A stretch of DNA of 56,411 bases, from NCBI GenBank assembly GCA_001579985.1, contig LRSR01011478.1, forward strand, positions 1 through 56,411, read 5' to 3'. The stretch comes from Hypsibius dujardini (Eukaryota; Tardigrada; Eutardigrada; Parachela; Hypsibiidae). This document shows positions 1 through 13,384 of this stretch, in pieces (positions within the stretch are counted from its first letter, which is position 1; every line of letters starts with the position of its first letter). A program made the position numbers and the translations under genes. Under the pieces are notes generated by a model. That model ran no database searches. It saw only the letters and a list, made by a program, of their open reading frames with translations, and was not told where the DNA came from.

Positions 1-232
1 ATATATACGTCGGCCCTAGCACGTTCGTCAGTGTGACAAACCGTCAATTAACAGTGTTGAGGGGATACGTGAAACGAAAAATGGCCCACCAACCGTCTAC
101 CGGTCAGCAACCATGCAAACACACACACAAGACACAGATGCCAAATGAATGAATAAAAATTAAGCAACGCAAAAAACAAAGCCCCCCCCCCACCCGCTCT
201 GCACGACCTGTTCTCCCTTTGCGGTCAGACTC

Positions 233-3200
233 TCATTCGGTCTGTTCGTTTTTAAGCCCATCATTTTCTTCTTCAACGTAATAATCATCCTCGTCATCTT
301 CGTCGTCGCCAAACTGTATCACAAACTCAGAACTCTGATCAACCGCACTGCTGCTGTTAGTAGGAGGAGAAATCACAGTCACACTACTACGCCTCTCAGA
401 GGAAAGAATGCCCGCGGTGGACCGAACTGTCGCAGTCAACTGGTGGTCCGAAGAGAGCGGGGCTGGTTTAAGGGCGACCGTCGCGGACGTAGATGGACTG
501 CTGCTGCTGATGTCGTCAACCTGCGCGGCTCCCCACCGAAGCACCGGGGCTTTCATTTCGACTCTCGGCTTCTCCGCGGTGACGGTTGCGGAAACAGTCG
601 AGCCGCCTGTCTTTTCCAGGAGATCCTACAGCAAAAACAGGCTCTGTCGTAAACTGACCTCCATTTTTGACGCTACCAACACACGCCAACACATGCCAAG
701 GCAACGCCAACACACGCCAAGGCAAGGCAACGGCAAGGCAACGAGGGTACAAGTACAAGACAGGCGAATAAAATCGTTTACCTTTCTGATGGATTCCCGA
801 TTCTGGTCAAAGCAATCGCGGTGATACTCCTGAAAAAAAGGTATTTCACGTGAGTCTACCGTCCAACTCATCAAAACATGAACCGTTTCATGCCAGCTCA
901 ATCTCAAAAACTTACATGAACCGCACAATCACCCGACTTGGCTGTGACTTGGACGCCATCCTTCAGGAGCCAGCCGTCGCCGTCCTCGTTGTCCTCAATT
1001 TCCATCTGGTCTTGGCACAACTGACACAATCTCTGTAAGAGCGGCAAAATACAATAAGCACCACTGCCAGCACACCAGACAAAGGCAAGTTAGCTCACCC
1101 TTCGACCGCTGTCCACGACAGGGCAGTAACGAACGGCAAAGTCATCATCGCCACCTGCCTCTCCGGATGTGGTATCGCCGTTCGCTCCCCCAAAAGCGCC
1201 ATCAGCAGCCACTTCGACCGGCTTGGTGATACGCTGACTGGCGGTGTGGGCAGCAAACATCGCTTTGAGTTCTGCGACAAAGAAACAAACGTGATCCGAC
1301 GGCAGCTTATAAGGGACCTCAGAGATTATACATTTCAATAGCTTTCAAAAAATGTTCCACAACTTGCGATCTAAAATATAGACGCTCTAGAAACAGATTT
1401 CATATGATCTCAAGCTCTGGTCATAGCGCGAAAAAAAGTAATGGCATGTTGTGTTGAACCGAATAGCAGGATGTACAGTGCGAGAACTGATCAACTGTCA
1501 ATCAATCAATCAATCAATCAGTGGCAGGCTTTGTTCTGCTTAATAACCGAATATAAGAATTTGTTCAGCGATCGACCAATCAACCGAACAATCAATGTGT
1601 TAAGTACAGTCAACAACAACCGCACCTACCTTGCGGAGTGGTGTCAACTTCTCGTGATTTCTCCCCAGTAAACTCGGCTTCGTCCAGCAGCCAGTCAGCA
1701 ATATGCATGTTATCATGGATCTGCTGCTGGAAGCACCGATGTAGGGTGGCATGTCGCAGGCGGTCCTCGTCCGAGTCCGGTTTCCGCGCCGGCTTCAGGT
1801 CCACCGGCCAGACCGTCACGCTTCGCTGTGCGCAAACTGCACAACAGGCACTCGGCCGGTATCCTTCGGCCATCGGACCGGGCATGTGGTCCGCTGAGCC
1901 GGCCGGTGGAGACAAGTGTAGCTTCTCCAAAAAGTCCAGATAGATGCTAAATACAAAAAATGAGCATTGATTCATCCCATTAAAGTATTCCTGATCAAAA
2001 TAAGGCAACGTACCAGTTCTCTTCGTTGATCGCCCTGAATGGTAAGAAATCCGCTCGCGCACTGTCCAAGATGGTGCGTTTCTCCCGTTCCGCTTCTAAC
2101 TCCAATCGTTTTCGCAGCTCCCGACGGTAAGGGCTCTCTGATGATGCGGTCTCAATCCTCTCAGGCTGCTTCTCAGACTTCTCGTTCAGGTTCATCTGAC
2201 GTAGCGTTTCTTTCAACTCCGGCGTCAGCATACTTAGGAAGTCTACTGGTGCTGCTGGTGCTGCTGCTGAAGGTGTCTCGACTAAAAAACAAGCAGAGTA
2301 AATCATGCGTTAAATATTATTCCACCACTACAACCACAACACAGAATTATCGCTTTCTCGCTTACCGGGCTCGACATTCCCACCAAAGATCTGGCCGTTC
2401 AACGGCACCGACCCCATCGTGACCCGCGGTGCCGGCCCATCCAACTGCACCATCCGGTCGGCGCCGTCGATGAACACCGGCACCGCCGACCCACCAAACA
2501 CGCACCGATACGGCTGCCCCTCGACTACCAGCTCATAATTCGGCCCGCCAAAGCGAATCTTATGAAAACCATTTCCGATAAACACCTCCCGCTCCTCGGC
2601 CATTCTCAAGGGCCCAGTAGAGTTCCCGTCCACAATCACCAGCACCGGCTTTGAGCTGTCCGTGAAGCCGATATCGAAGATGCTGCCGTCGACCAGGACG
2701 ACCGGCCGGCCGTCGTACCACTGCGTCTCATACTCGGTCTCATTGATGAAGGCCCGCGGCGTGCCCGGGAGGAGGATGCCGCGACGCGACCGCTCCACGG
2801 AATCCGCCAGCTGATCAAGCTCCAAATCCCGTCGCGCCTGCATTTCCAACTGCTGGCGCGCGGCTTCGTTTAAGATGCCGCGGCGGACTTTCTCGCGAGC
2901 CTCCTCCATTTTTGCTTCGAACCGACGGACGGCTTCGTCCACCATGATGACCGGCGGCAGGGGCGAAGGTAGCATGGGAGGAGTCGGCAACAACGGTCCC
3001 GGGTGGCGAGGGTAGTGATGCGATGGCTGGTCAAACTCGACAAAGTGGCTGTCCATCGGTGGGGGAAGGTAGTTGGGCGGACCCTCCCAATATGGTTCAC
3101 GATGCTCGCCGCGTGGTGGTGGTTGTTGTTTTTGTTGCTGGTAAGGATGAGATCGAGGGCCGGTATGGGGATGCCGCGTTTGGTCCATGCCACGAACGGG

Positions 3201-6137
3201 GGCGGTGTGGCGGGTGAAGGCGGGACGGATGGGTCCACTGCCACGGTTCGGACCGGGGCGGCGCCCTCGAGGGACGGAGTAGGGGTACTCGACAAATGGT
3301 GGTGGTCGCTCGTCAGGTCTGAAAGTAAAATCAATGAGCATGATTACAGCGCCCGTGGACCGAGTAACAGACAAAGAGACAGACAAAAAACGAGACAAAG
3401 AGACAGACAGACATAAAGAAGAGAGGCAGTCAAAACAGGCTGTCAGACATGTAGACAAATGATAAGTGGTGGTGAACACGCGGACAGACTTTCTGGAGAC
3501 AATCATCGACAAATATGGTCTAAACAAGTAGAAAACATTATTTGTAGAAGACACGAGGACAGAAACAGCACAGCCGGTCACAAGAAAGGCAAATATATAG
3601 GCAGAAAAATCTTTTTCAAATCTTTTTCAATCAAAACAAACGAATCTAGGGAATGGCAGCTCACTTTCAGAAAGCAAGCAGGCAGAGATATACACCGACA
3701 GTGTACACAAAGACACGTAAGCAGGCAAGGGAAATAGCTCAGAGACGCTTTTGAGGCATGTAGTCTAATTGGGCCAGTCAAACACGGATAAATCAACAGA
3801 CTATACGAACACATGCATCGAAAGTGACTGCAAACAATCAGATAAAACAGTCAGCCAGCGATGCAAAGCAAATCTCTTTTCCTTCCTTACCTTCCAACGA
3901 TTTTCTGCTGTTTCCGATTCGGTGCAACGTCCATTCCGTCTCCGGAATCGGTCTTGCGTTTCGGGATCCTCCCCATCGGCGCAGCGGGACGGTCGCGGCC
4001 AGCTCCTGATACGTCAGTCGGTAACTTGGAAATGGCGAGGGGGCGCTTCCGCGCAGGTGCTACCACTTCAGTCGGTGTTTTTGCTGATCTTCCCTGCGTC
4101 GCTCCGCTTTTTTTGGGGATGCGTGGAAGAGCGGAGGCGGTGGGCTTCCGGACTTCCTCCGCCCTGCCCGGCGACACTCTGCTGGCTGATTCCGTTGCAG
4201 CCGGAAGGGATCGCGGTTCGGGCTCCCGTGGATGGCTTTCACGAAGCGCGACGGGATCGGGGATGGGCTCCTTCAATGGCGCAGCGGCTGGCTTGGGTCT
4301 GGTTGAAGCGGCTTTCGCCCCAGTCGGAGCTTTGCTGAGTACGGAGGCCACTGCTGCTGCTGCTGGATGCGCAACACGCTTTCCCTTGGGAGGCTCCAGG
4401 CTGTCCATGGAAACTGAGACGTCATGTGGCTTGGCTTGTGACACTAGTACCTCCGTTCGTGCCTAAAAACAAAATAAAATAAAACATAAATTACGTAAAC
4501 TCAAGCCGAGCGCAAAACCACAGGAGGTAATAAGAAAGCGCCAGCGAAAATCGGGAAGAGGTTCGATCGTGCCATTGCTGGAGATGGTACAGTTAATCTA
4601 AACTAGAGCTATTAGATACCGCACTAGGAATTTAAGTGGGAAAAATCCCATTTGCAGCATACCTTTCGAGGACCCGTTCTAACCGGCGGATCATTCCGTT
4701 TGGCAGTCACCGCGGCGACTGCTGGAGAGTTTTGGATGCCCGCGTCCGTTTCCGGTCTCTCCGCGGTTTCCGATAGTGTCGACGGCGAAGTGACGGTCCT
4801 CGGAGGCTGCGGCTGAGGCGGTGGAGTGTTCACTGACTTCTGCAAGAGCAACAAATTGAAATTTCATTTTCTCAAAGTGACCACTACTCAATGAGGTACT
4901 TACCTGTAGCGGGTGGACCATGGGCACAACAGGTGCGGCGGCCGACGGCGCCGCGGGAATGACCACGGGCCATTTGTGGTCAATCTCCCGGAGCGCATTG
5001 TCCAGCCGAACGAGCACCTGGTCGCAGTCGTTAAACAAACCCTGCCACGAGAGCCTCAATCTATATATCAACTTTCTGCCCTCCTCATCGGTCGTCTAAA
5101 AAACAGCAATCAAACGCTCGAGTTTTACTTCAACGCCCCGAGATTGAGAAAGAGAACTCCCATTGAAGCTAACCTGTTGGAAAATATGTGAGACAATCGC
5201 GATTATGCGCCCACGGAACAAATCCTTGAACAAAGTACCCTGAACGTTCTTGAGAATAGAATCGATCAGGAGGAGTGCTGCCAGTTTGGCCTCTGTCTTG
5301 CCGATCTATGGTGGGGAACGGGGAGAAAAGAAACAATCAAAATCAGAAACGTGTAAAAAAAGCACTTTCACGTAAGATAAACAACACAGCTGTGCTTGGC
5401 CCTAATAACTGCAGACGTCTGCTCATTAATTTCGACAACAGCAACTACACAGCCAAGCTACCCGGAAAGAAAATTGCTCTTCTCAGCAGTGCTGACATAG
5501 TTTTCTGCCCTATACGGTCGGTTGAGCGCAGCAGCAACAGTGCAAGAAACGCGAAAAAACTGCCAAATTTGCGTGAGAAAGAGGAAACTGCCAAATTGCA
5601 CCAGCTAAAATACAGCGAATCATTAGGCACTCTCCTTGTCACGCGAACAGCTTTTTTAACTGCCAACGTTTTCAATACGCAGAATAAATTTCCCAGTCCC
5701 GAAAGAGAAGGAATTCTCCGAAATTTTTTGTATCCCCGAAGGAATTTATATTTTTATATATATAGGCACCAGACAGCGAGATCACTTTGAAAAGAACTGA
5801 AAGACTTTGGCGGTGGCTGGAAGAAAGCGTCTTCCAACACTTTTTCACCTCCGCATCATCACAATTTCCCAGAAATCGCACACAGCACAATTAAATGTCA
5901 TGAAAAAATAGAAACCTGTCGGATGTGGTCCTCGATGACGTCCACCAGCAGGCTTCCGTGGCCCTGCGACTCCTCCGCGAGCATGGTGAGCATGTTAATT
6001 AGCGGTTTGTTATTCCGAAGATTATTCAGATCCTTCAGACTGTCCCGATACGATTCCAATCCTTCTTGTACATCGGCGTCCATCGTGGTGCCGTGGCTCA
6101 TGGTCATCGGCTGATGGTACGTACTCATAACGGTCAT
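233..6137 (-). CDS. PCF11: PCF11, pre-mRNA cleavage complex II subunit (multi-exon)
   Basis: PCF11 binds the RNA polymerase II C-terminal domain and couples 3'-end cleavage and polyadenylation to termination in the nucleus. The first coding exon (from the ATG at 6137) and the next exon (about 5308-5174) encode the CTD-interacting domain, with NKPLINMLTMLAEE then LLLIDSILKNVQGTLFKDLF. An exon near 5090-4910 continues it. A basic, proline-rich linker lies at about 4440-3890. The long exon at about 3310-2370 carries a P/R-rich part, a coiled stretch and the animal PCF11 glycine motifs (KIRFGGPNYELVVEGQPYRC and related). Two C-terminal zinc sites follow: CCAVC at about 1850, and CQLCQD paired with EYHRDC in the next exon at about 830. 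The last exon (233-629) is acidic and ends DGLKNEQTE. A splice acceptor lies just upstream of the chosen ATG, so a 5'UTR intron is likely. Domain order matches the family; small middle exons are not all resolved. Confidence 0.9.
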
Positions 6138-6756
6138 TCCGGATAGCGAGATGGAGTCCGGTCTCCTGTGGAAAAAAGTAGATAAACAAATCAAGTGATG
6201 TAATAAAAAAAGCGAGGTGCGCGCCGTCAAATAGGCCAACGTGTCTATGCGAAAGGCTGGTCCGTTTAAAGCCGCCTAACTCGCGGTGGCGGGTCACCTT
6301 CAGCGCACCTCCGTTAAAAATAAAATCGATAAATCTTCCCTGGCATGATGATTCCGACACTTACCCGACGAAACACCAAGCAGCAGATTGGTCCAGAAAT
6401 TCGTATGGTGAGAAAAAAATCCGTCCAGGTGTGGGGGATATTCCGGAAATGGCGTCTTGAAAATTGGAAGGTGGAAAACTTCAGTTGCTGCGTAGAGAAT
6501 GTGGTGAAGGAAAATACTCGTCGCTGCTTGCTGACGATTCAGTGAGAGAGTTCAATCGGTTCACTCATAACTCCCGTGGATGAACTACCTGAACGTTACT
6601 TTGGGGGCGTGTCTAGTGCCGCCGGCCAATCAACGCTCGGGCAGTAACCAACTGCGAACCAACCAACGGTCAAATGACATCGCTTGGGTGCGGAAGTGGC
6701 GCGATCTCTTTATTTCACGTGGTACATACTGTACCGGTATTGCTTGGGCGTCATAA

Positions 6757-6901
6757 ACATATTACGTAATCAAAAAATGGCCTTTTTCGACCGCCCACCT
6801 ACCCAGATAATCAAAATTATACTGGAGGGCGGGGCCTATTTTACTGGTGGTAAGCAAGGGTCCAGACCACCCACCTACCTTCCTTTGATTACGTAATATG
6901 T
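6757..6901. mobile_element. Short MITE with 18-bp terminal inverted repeats
   Basis: The ends are ACATATTACGTAATCAAA (6757-6774) and its exact reverse complement (6884-6901). The 145-bp body is non-coding and holds two direct copies of a GACC(G/A)CCCACCTACC motif, near each end. This is typical of a non-autonomous DNA transposon. The family is not identified and no clear target-site duplication was confirmed. Confidence 0.75.
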
Positions 6902-6978
6902 GAATGGCTCCTTGCTTGCGTATCGGACAGCGTGACGACAAATTGGCCAGAATTTTCACAATGTTTCTCACTAGTGAA

Positions 6979-7214
6979 CAGTGGCGCGCCGGGGGGGGGG
7001 CACTAGTGAACAGTGGCGCGCCGAGGGGGGAGGGTGTTTTGTTGATTTAAAATCCCCCTCGAAAGTAAAAAAAGTGCCCCTAGGGTCCCCCTTTAGAGAA
7101 AAACACTATGATTGAGAATTGTCATGCAATACTCCCCCCCCCCTTGCGTTCTATCGGAAATATTCGGATACAATAAAACACACCCCCCTTAAACCAAAGC
7201 TCGGCGCGCCACTG
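6979..7214. mobile_element. hAT-type MITE with a duplicated left end
   Basis: The core element spans 7011-7214. It starts CAGTGGCGCGCCG and ends with the inverted CGGCGCGCCACTG. It is flanked by 8-bp near-identical direct repeats, CTAGTGAA (7003-7010) and CTAGTGAG (7215-7222). Eight-bp target duplications and CAGTGGCG-type ends are characteristic of the hAT superfamily. A second copy of target repeat plus left end (6971-6991) lies just outside, separated by a run of G. The interior is non-coding. Confidence 0.75.
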
Positions 7215-7384
7215 CTAGTGAGGGCAAGAGCGGAGATTTTCCCTCCCGATCGGAGTGGGTTTTTTCCACAAATACCTATTCATATATCATAATTTTACAT
7301 TGGGGTCTCGGGTTGGAAATTACATCCGCGGTTTCAGAAAAAAATTAGGAAGGAAAATCCCGCACCACTTTGTGCTACAACCCG

Positions 7385-7765
7385 GGGCTTGATTGATTCA
7401 TTAGCGACGTTTCCAAAGTTTCAATTCTTTTGATCCCGTTGTATGGAAAACGTTTGATTCCAAAAATTTTATAATCTATCCAATCCAAATTGGATTTGGA
7501 ATCGACGGACATTAGGTGAATCTTTTTGGATGCCAGGGGGTGGAGCTATGGGCTAGTTTCAATCTTGGCTAGCGATTGACATTGCAGAAACGATCAATAG
7601 CTCCGCCCCCTGGCATCCAAAAAAGATTCTCCTAATGTCAATCGATTTCAAATCGAATTTGGGGTTGATGGCTGTCAAAAATCTTGGAATCAAACGTCTT
7701 CCAAACAACGGGATCAAAGAAGTGAAACTTTGGAAACGTGGTTAATGAATCAATCAATCAAGCCC
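7385..7765. mobile_element. Foldback element, about 380 bp, long imperfect inverted arms
   Basis: The sequence reads into itself. The left end GGGCTTGATTGATTCATTA is matched by the inverted right end TGAATCAATCAATCAAGCCC. The arms continue through the segment around TTTGATCCCGTTGT and an inner segment, GACATTAGGTGAATC at about 7509 and its inverted partner near 7640. About 170 bp per arm surrounds a loop of about 35 bp. No ORF was seen. This is a foldback or large MITE of unknown family. Confidence 0.8.
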
Positions 7766-8249
7766 AGACAACAGGGAAACGCAGACAAATTCATTTAGAA
7801 TCGTCACAGAATTTTGTTGCTAAGACATTTTTTCTCGTAGAAAGTTTATAGAAGTAGTGTTGTTGAAATGTATTTCAAAGGTACTTTAAAAAATTCAACT
7901 TTTGGTTTTAAATAAAATAATATTTTATTTATTTCAAATCAGAAAATTTAAGTTAAATAGAAATCAAAATTCAAAAGCACGATTATACTGATATTCAAAA
8001 CCCCTAATTCATTTACTTTAAATAATGTGATACTTAATTTTATTTGAAACGTCACTTTAGAAGCTGAAAATGAGGATATCTTTTAAATAAAGTTGATGTA
8101 TGTATTTAAATAAACTTCCTCGGTAGATTCAAATATATTTGACATTTGATTTAAATTCAAGCACAATATTATAGGCAAGGCATATGGATGGCGATCGCGG
8201 AAACTGTCGGAATTATCTTATGAAAACTGGAAATGCACCACCATTCAAA

Positions 8250-8440
8250 AAAGCATATTCCTCAGATGGATTGATTGATTGATTTTTTTAATGGAAAGCA
8301 TATTCCTCAGATGGATTGATTGATTGATTTATTCATTTAATGGAAAGCATATTCCTCAGATTGATTGATTGATTGATTTATTTAATGGAAAGCTTATTCC
8401 TGAGATTGATTGATTGATTTATTCAATCAATGGAAAGCAC
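8250..8440. repeat. Tandem repeat, about 60-bp unit, four to five copies
   Basis: A unit of roughly TGGAAAGCATATTCCTCAGA followed by ATTGATTGATTGATTTATTTAA is repeated with small length changes, mainly in the ATTG part. It lies 3' of RBM26/27 in otherwise AT-rich DNA. Confidence 0.8.
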
Positions 8441-8919
8441 AAAAACCCTGCTGCAATATTCCCGTCGAATGCTTGTTTGTCCTTTATAACCACGGCCCTT
8501 TTTGAAATCTCTCCCACGCCAGGACGTGTAACTTGTGCATTGGAATATCGAACCGAGAACACACGGTTATCAATAAAACTGAGAAAAAATCAGGTTTCAT
8601 CCGCGGCGGGACAGTGTACGACACGTTTTACGTCTTGACCCTACCACCCCATCAAAAACAAACGGTTATATCCACCCCCCTCTCCCCCCAGCACTCGCGA
8701 GAAAAACAAAAGTTAAGCGAACCCATACAACGGAAGGTCTTTTTAACAACAAGAAAAACGGAACAAATGAGAAGAGTGTGCACGAAAAAAATTCCTCCAT
8801 ATGAAAGCCGCGTCACCTCGTGCCGTCGTCCTGCTGCTCAGACGCGTCTCTCGCTTCCTACAAGAAAAATATCCAATATAAATTATCGGCTTGTCACATT
8901 GATTGTATATTGAAGTTTT

Positions 8920-11900
8920 TCACGGAAAACATTTCCCGCGAACCTTGTCAGTGTCCATCGAGATCGACCCGACGCCGTCCTTTCCCGCGACCGGCTGTCC
9001 CACAACCCCGTTCTTCTCCTCCGCATCGGAATCGAATGCATCCCTGCTGCTGCCGTCCGTGCCGATGTCCAGGCTCCGCATGTCTAAGCCGTGATCCTCG
9101 GAGACGGAAGCCGAGGCGGTTCTGTTCTCCGCCAGCCAAACCGCGGTCGGTTTACGTCCACCAGATGCTGTCGTGAGGTCTCGCATAAACTGCAACGACA
9201 CAAGTTTCCCCATACAACACATGACCGGGGCTTCTTAACGCTTTTCAGACACACTCACCGTTTCAGCATCGTATCGTGTATTGAATGTTATCACAATGGC
9301 TGTGGCATCGAGCTCCTTAACGTTTTCCACAATGGTTTCGTTCGCCTGCCAATCAGCGATATAGTTGCATGAGCAGACAGAAAGACAGACAGACAGACAG
9401 AATTCCGGCAACAGTACCTGGATCTGACCAAGAACCAGTTGCCGATCGGCATCCTCTAAGCCTGTCAACTTGAGCCGTCTAGGTCGTCGATCCATGGCTT
9501 TGTTGAAGGGCGCACCACGAGTCGGTCTCCGAAAACGGGTGGTACCGGTCGGTGTACGTTTCACCCCAGATCGAGTTCCCCGGAGGAGGGCGACTCTGCC
9601 ACGGGATGCACGACGCGCCACCGGTCGAGAACGACTAGCTGTCGTTTTCTCATACGGTATCGCCTGAAACGAAAGCTTATGTGTGACTGCAAATTTAAAA
9701 TATTGAAATCCGAATAAACGGAAGTGCTACGACGTACGGCAGCGCCATCCTGATCCGCATCTGATTCATCAAGATCGGCACTATTGTCCTTTTCATTGGC
9801 AAATTTCTGCGCCTGAAAGACAAAGCGAATTAGACTTACGGAAGACTGCCTCGATGTCTCTCTTCGCTTGTCTGCCTGCCTGTATCTTGTAACCTGTACA
9901 TCCGGGTCTGCCAATCTGCTCGTTTCTATCTGTCTGCTGTCTGTCTACCTGCCTGTCTTCTTTCATCTCACACTGCCATTACAACTCCATGTGCTTGCCT
10001 CAATTTGATGTTTCTGTGAGCTCAGTCGGGCCTCGAGTTCGGCCTGCTTTTTTACCGCAGCCGCCTTCTCCTCTTCGAACCGCTGCTGCTCTTTTTGCAG
10101 CTGGTTGATTTGTTTCTCCATCTTTTCCAGCATCTACCGAAAAAAATTCACCCTCCAAAAAGCCATTCTTGTGAGTAAAAAGGAACACTCCAGTCGACTT
10201 ACCAAGGTAGCTTCCTCCTTGTTCGCCCCTGCCGCATCCATTTCGCGGCTCTTTAGTTTCTCCGACGTCTGTTGAAAATTTCTCATGAGCGCCACCACCT
10301 TTGCAATACTCTCGTCCAAAGATGCAACTTGAGACTGGAAACATAAAACCACACAACTGCTTTGTGGCAAAATGATAACCGAGATCGTCTCGATCTGCAT
10401 TTTTCGATTCCCTGCACTTTCTACATGTATCACACTATCTGTGCCTCTGATGGGTTTGGCTGCAAGCCTCCGAGAATATCTGTCACTCAATCTGTCTGTA
10501 TATCTGTCTGCCTGCCTGTCTCTCTAAAGGCCTTTCTGTTTGTCTGTCTGTTTGTCTGTCTGTTTGTCTGTCTGTTTGTCTGTCGATTGGTCTGTTAGTC
10601 TGTCTGCCTGTCTGTGTCTGCCTGCCTGGATGTCTACCGATCCATCTGCCTATCTGCTTGTTTATGTCACTGTCTGTATTTCACAGCACACAGTACTTGT
10701 ATCTTCTCCAGTTCAGATTCCGTTTTGGACGCCTGGAGGCTCAGATAGATACTCCTGTGATGCGCGCTCATTCCCGCCGGTTGCAGCGATGCGGCAGTAG
10801 TGTGAGAAGACGACGCAGCGGCTGCGTGGCCGCGGGTCGGGGCGCCTGCTACGTAGCGTCCAGCTCGAGCCCGACGAGCGCCCACCGGGTAGCGCACTCG
10901 CAGTCCCTGAGTGAAGCCCCGCGTCACCGTCACCTCCGCGGCGTCCTTGATTTCCAACAAAATCTGCTTTTTGGGTTGCTAGATTTCATAAAATAAAACA
11001 GTAATTCAAGATCCGTGTTACGAACCTCGGAATTAGAAGGCGGTGGCTGTTCCACGGGGGCGTGAATTTCCTTCACCGGCGGTGTCGGCGCGACTATGTG
11101 GACAGGCTTCGCCACCCATTTTTGTGCTTCCTGACAGATACAAAGATCACGTAAAAGTATACCGTTACTTCAACCAATATGAACGGATCACGATAGGAGG
11201 ATTAGGTCCTCGTATTTAGTAATAAAAAAGTATTTTAAAAAGGTACATCTTTCGTGCCGAAAAAGATCACCAACGACTAGTCTTGCCGTCACATTTTGAA
11301 AAATCATAAATCTAAATGCAGTGTAGTCTTCTCATATCAACCACCGTAAAATGTGACAAAAAATGCAGCCTGTGCTCAAATTCTGTAATATTTTTTCCGT
11401 ACTTTAATTCCTAACTCAAGGATTTCGGAATGGAATATTTGAGACCACAGAACAAACCAGATTTGAAAATCAGAATGACCCTCAGTTCCGATTATTTGAG
11501 ATATCAGATTTGAGAGATCATTCGATTGAATATTTGAATGCCAATTCGATGTTTATTTAAGACCCCGCAATTCCAGTCAGAAATGAGAAAGCATGGAGCG
11601 AAGGCAAGTACACAGAGACTGACATATATCTTACCGGTGGTGGTGCAGACGGAGCAGCCGGAGCAGACGGAGCAGGAGCACCGCTGTTGTGCCAGTCAAT
11701 TTTGATGAACCGATTGTTCAGCACCGGCTCCGAACTGTTGAAAGCCCGGCTAGCAGCATCGGGTGTCTGGAACGTTATGAGCGCGGAGTTTGGAGATCCA
11801 TTATATCGCACCTGTGGGATAATTAAGCGGCAGGTAACCAATACTGAACCAGCTCAGCTACGAGAGAAAAAAAATCTAGAACTCTTAGTAATTTATTTTA

Positions 11901-13322
11901 TTTATTTATTTATTTTATTTTATTTCATTTCATTTTATTTTATTTCATTTTATTTTATTTTTATTTTATTTACTGTCAACTGCTTGTCTTAGTTCCTGAC
12001 TAAAAACCGCCCTAAAATCAGTCAACTATCTAAAACTAGACTAAAAATTCTACTTACTAACAGGAACTAAACTAAAATTATAAGTAAATAATGTTTTAGT
12101 GGATTAAAAAAACTGAATAGCTGACTGATTGAGCGTTTTCCATCCCAAAGCAGTCTGACTGCTTCATTGTGACGAACGAACCTGAACGTTAACTATGCTG
12201 CCGTATTTAAAAAAGTGCGAATTGAGAGCAGCAATGTTGTTGAGCTGTAGGGGGATGCTGTGGATCTCGAGGGAGCAGTTGCCGGAGGCGGCGACTCCGT
12301 CCACGGCCATCCGTTTGACCGGCATACTGTTGACCAGGCGCATGTCCCCGTCCCGCTTCCCGAGATCGCCGCCTCGCAGCATGTGTTCCTCCGAGGGTAC
12401 GCCGACGACCTGGCGAAAATTCGGTGGCGGCGGCGGCTTCGGGCGCATTTGGAACATCCCGGGCGGCGGGCCTTCCGGAAATCTCGGCGGCATCTGGCGC
12501 ACTGCGGGAGAGGGAAACGACAACAGGCATTGAAGGAAGGACCGAGAATCGCGCAATACAAAAGATGACAGATTATCGCGTCGTACTCATCATCGGCGGC
12601 ATCATCGGTGGGAATCGCGGCATCCGCGGCGGCTGCGGCATCCCCATGGGATGAATGGGTCGCGGCGGTGGTACGGTGTAACGGATGACTTCCATGGGGC
12701 GAGCATTCTGCCAGACCACCGGCTCGCTGCCGTGATCAAACGGGCATAACTGACCGCGGAGGCAGAAACCCTTTTCTACAACACAGGAGGAAAAAAGAGG
12801 ATCAAATTTCTGAACAGCGTCAGCATCTTGAGACACTTCAGCCCGCGGAGGAGTCCACCTGTAAAGTCTTTGCAGATTTGCTTTCCCAGCGGTGGAGCTG
12901 CCGGCCGCTCGCCGAGTCGCTTGGCCATGGCGTCTTTGACGACGGAAATGGTGCTGCTGACGGCGGGCTTCTTCTCCGGAGTAGTCCGGCCGCGGGGAGG
13001 CCGATCTTCGATGGATTCCTCGCCGTCATCGCTGAAGCTTCTACGTTTACAGAAAACAATGACTGCCAATTATGGCAACAAAAAGCTTCCATTCTGGGAT
13101 AAACAGATAGAAAAAAAGACCGAAAGACATGCTGAAAGGAAGTCAATCACTCAAATAGACAGGCAGAGATACAAACATGCATACAGACAACCAAGCAGAC
13201 ATACAGACAGACAGAAAAGCAGACAGGCAGACACACAGACACACAGACACACAGACAGACATACAGACACACAGACATACAGACATACAGACATACAAAC
13301 ACACAGACAGACAGACAGACAA

Positions 13323-13384
<62 letters not shown>

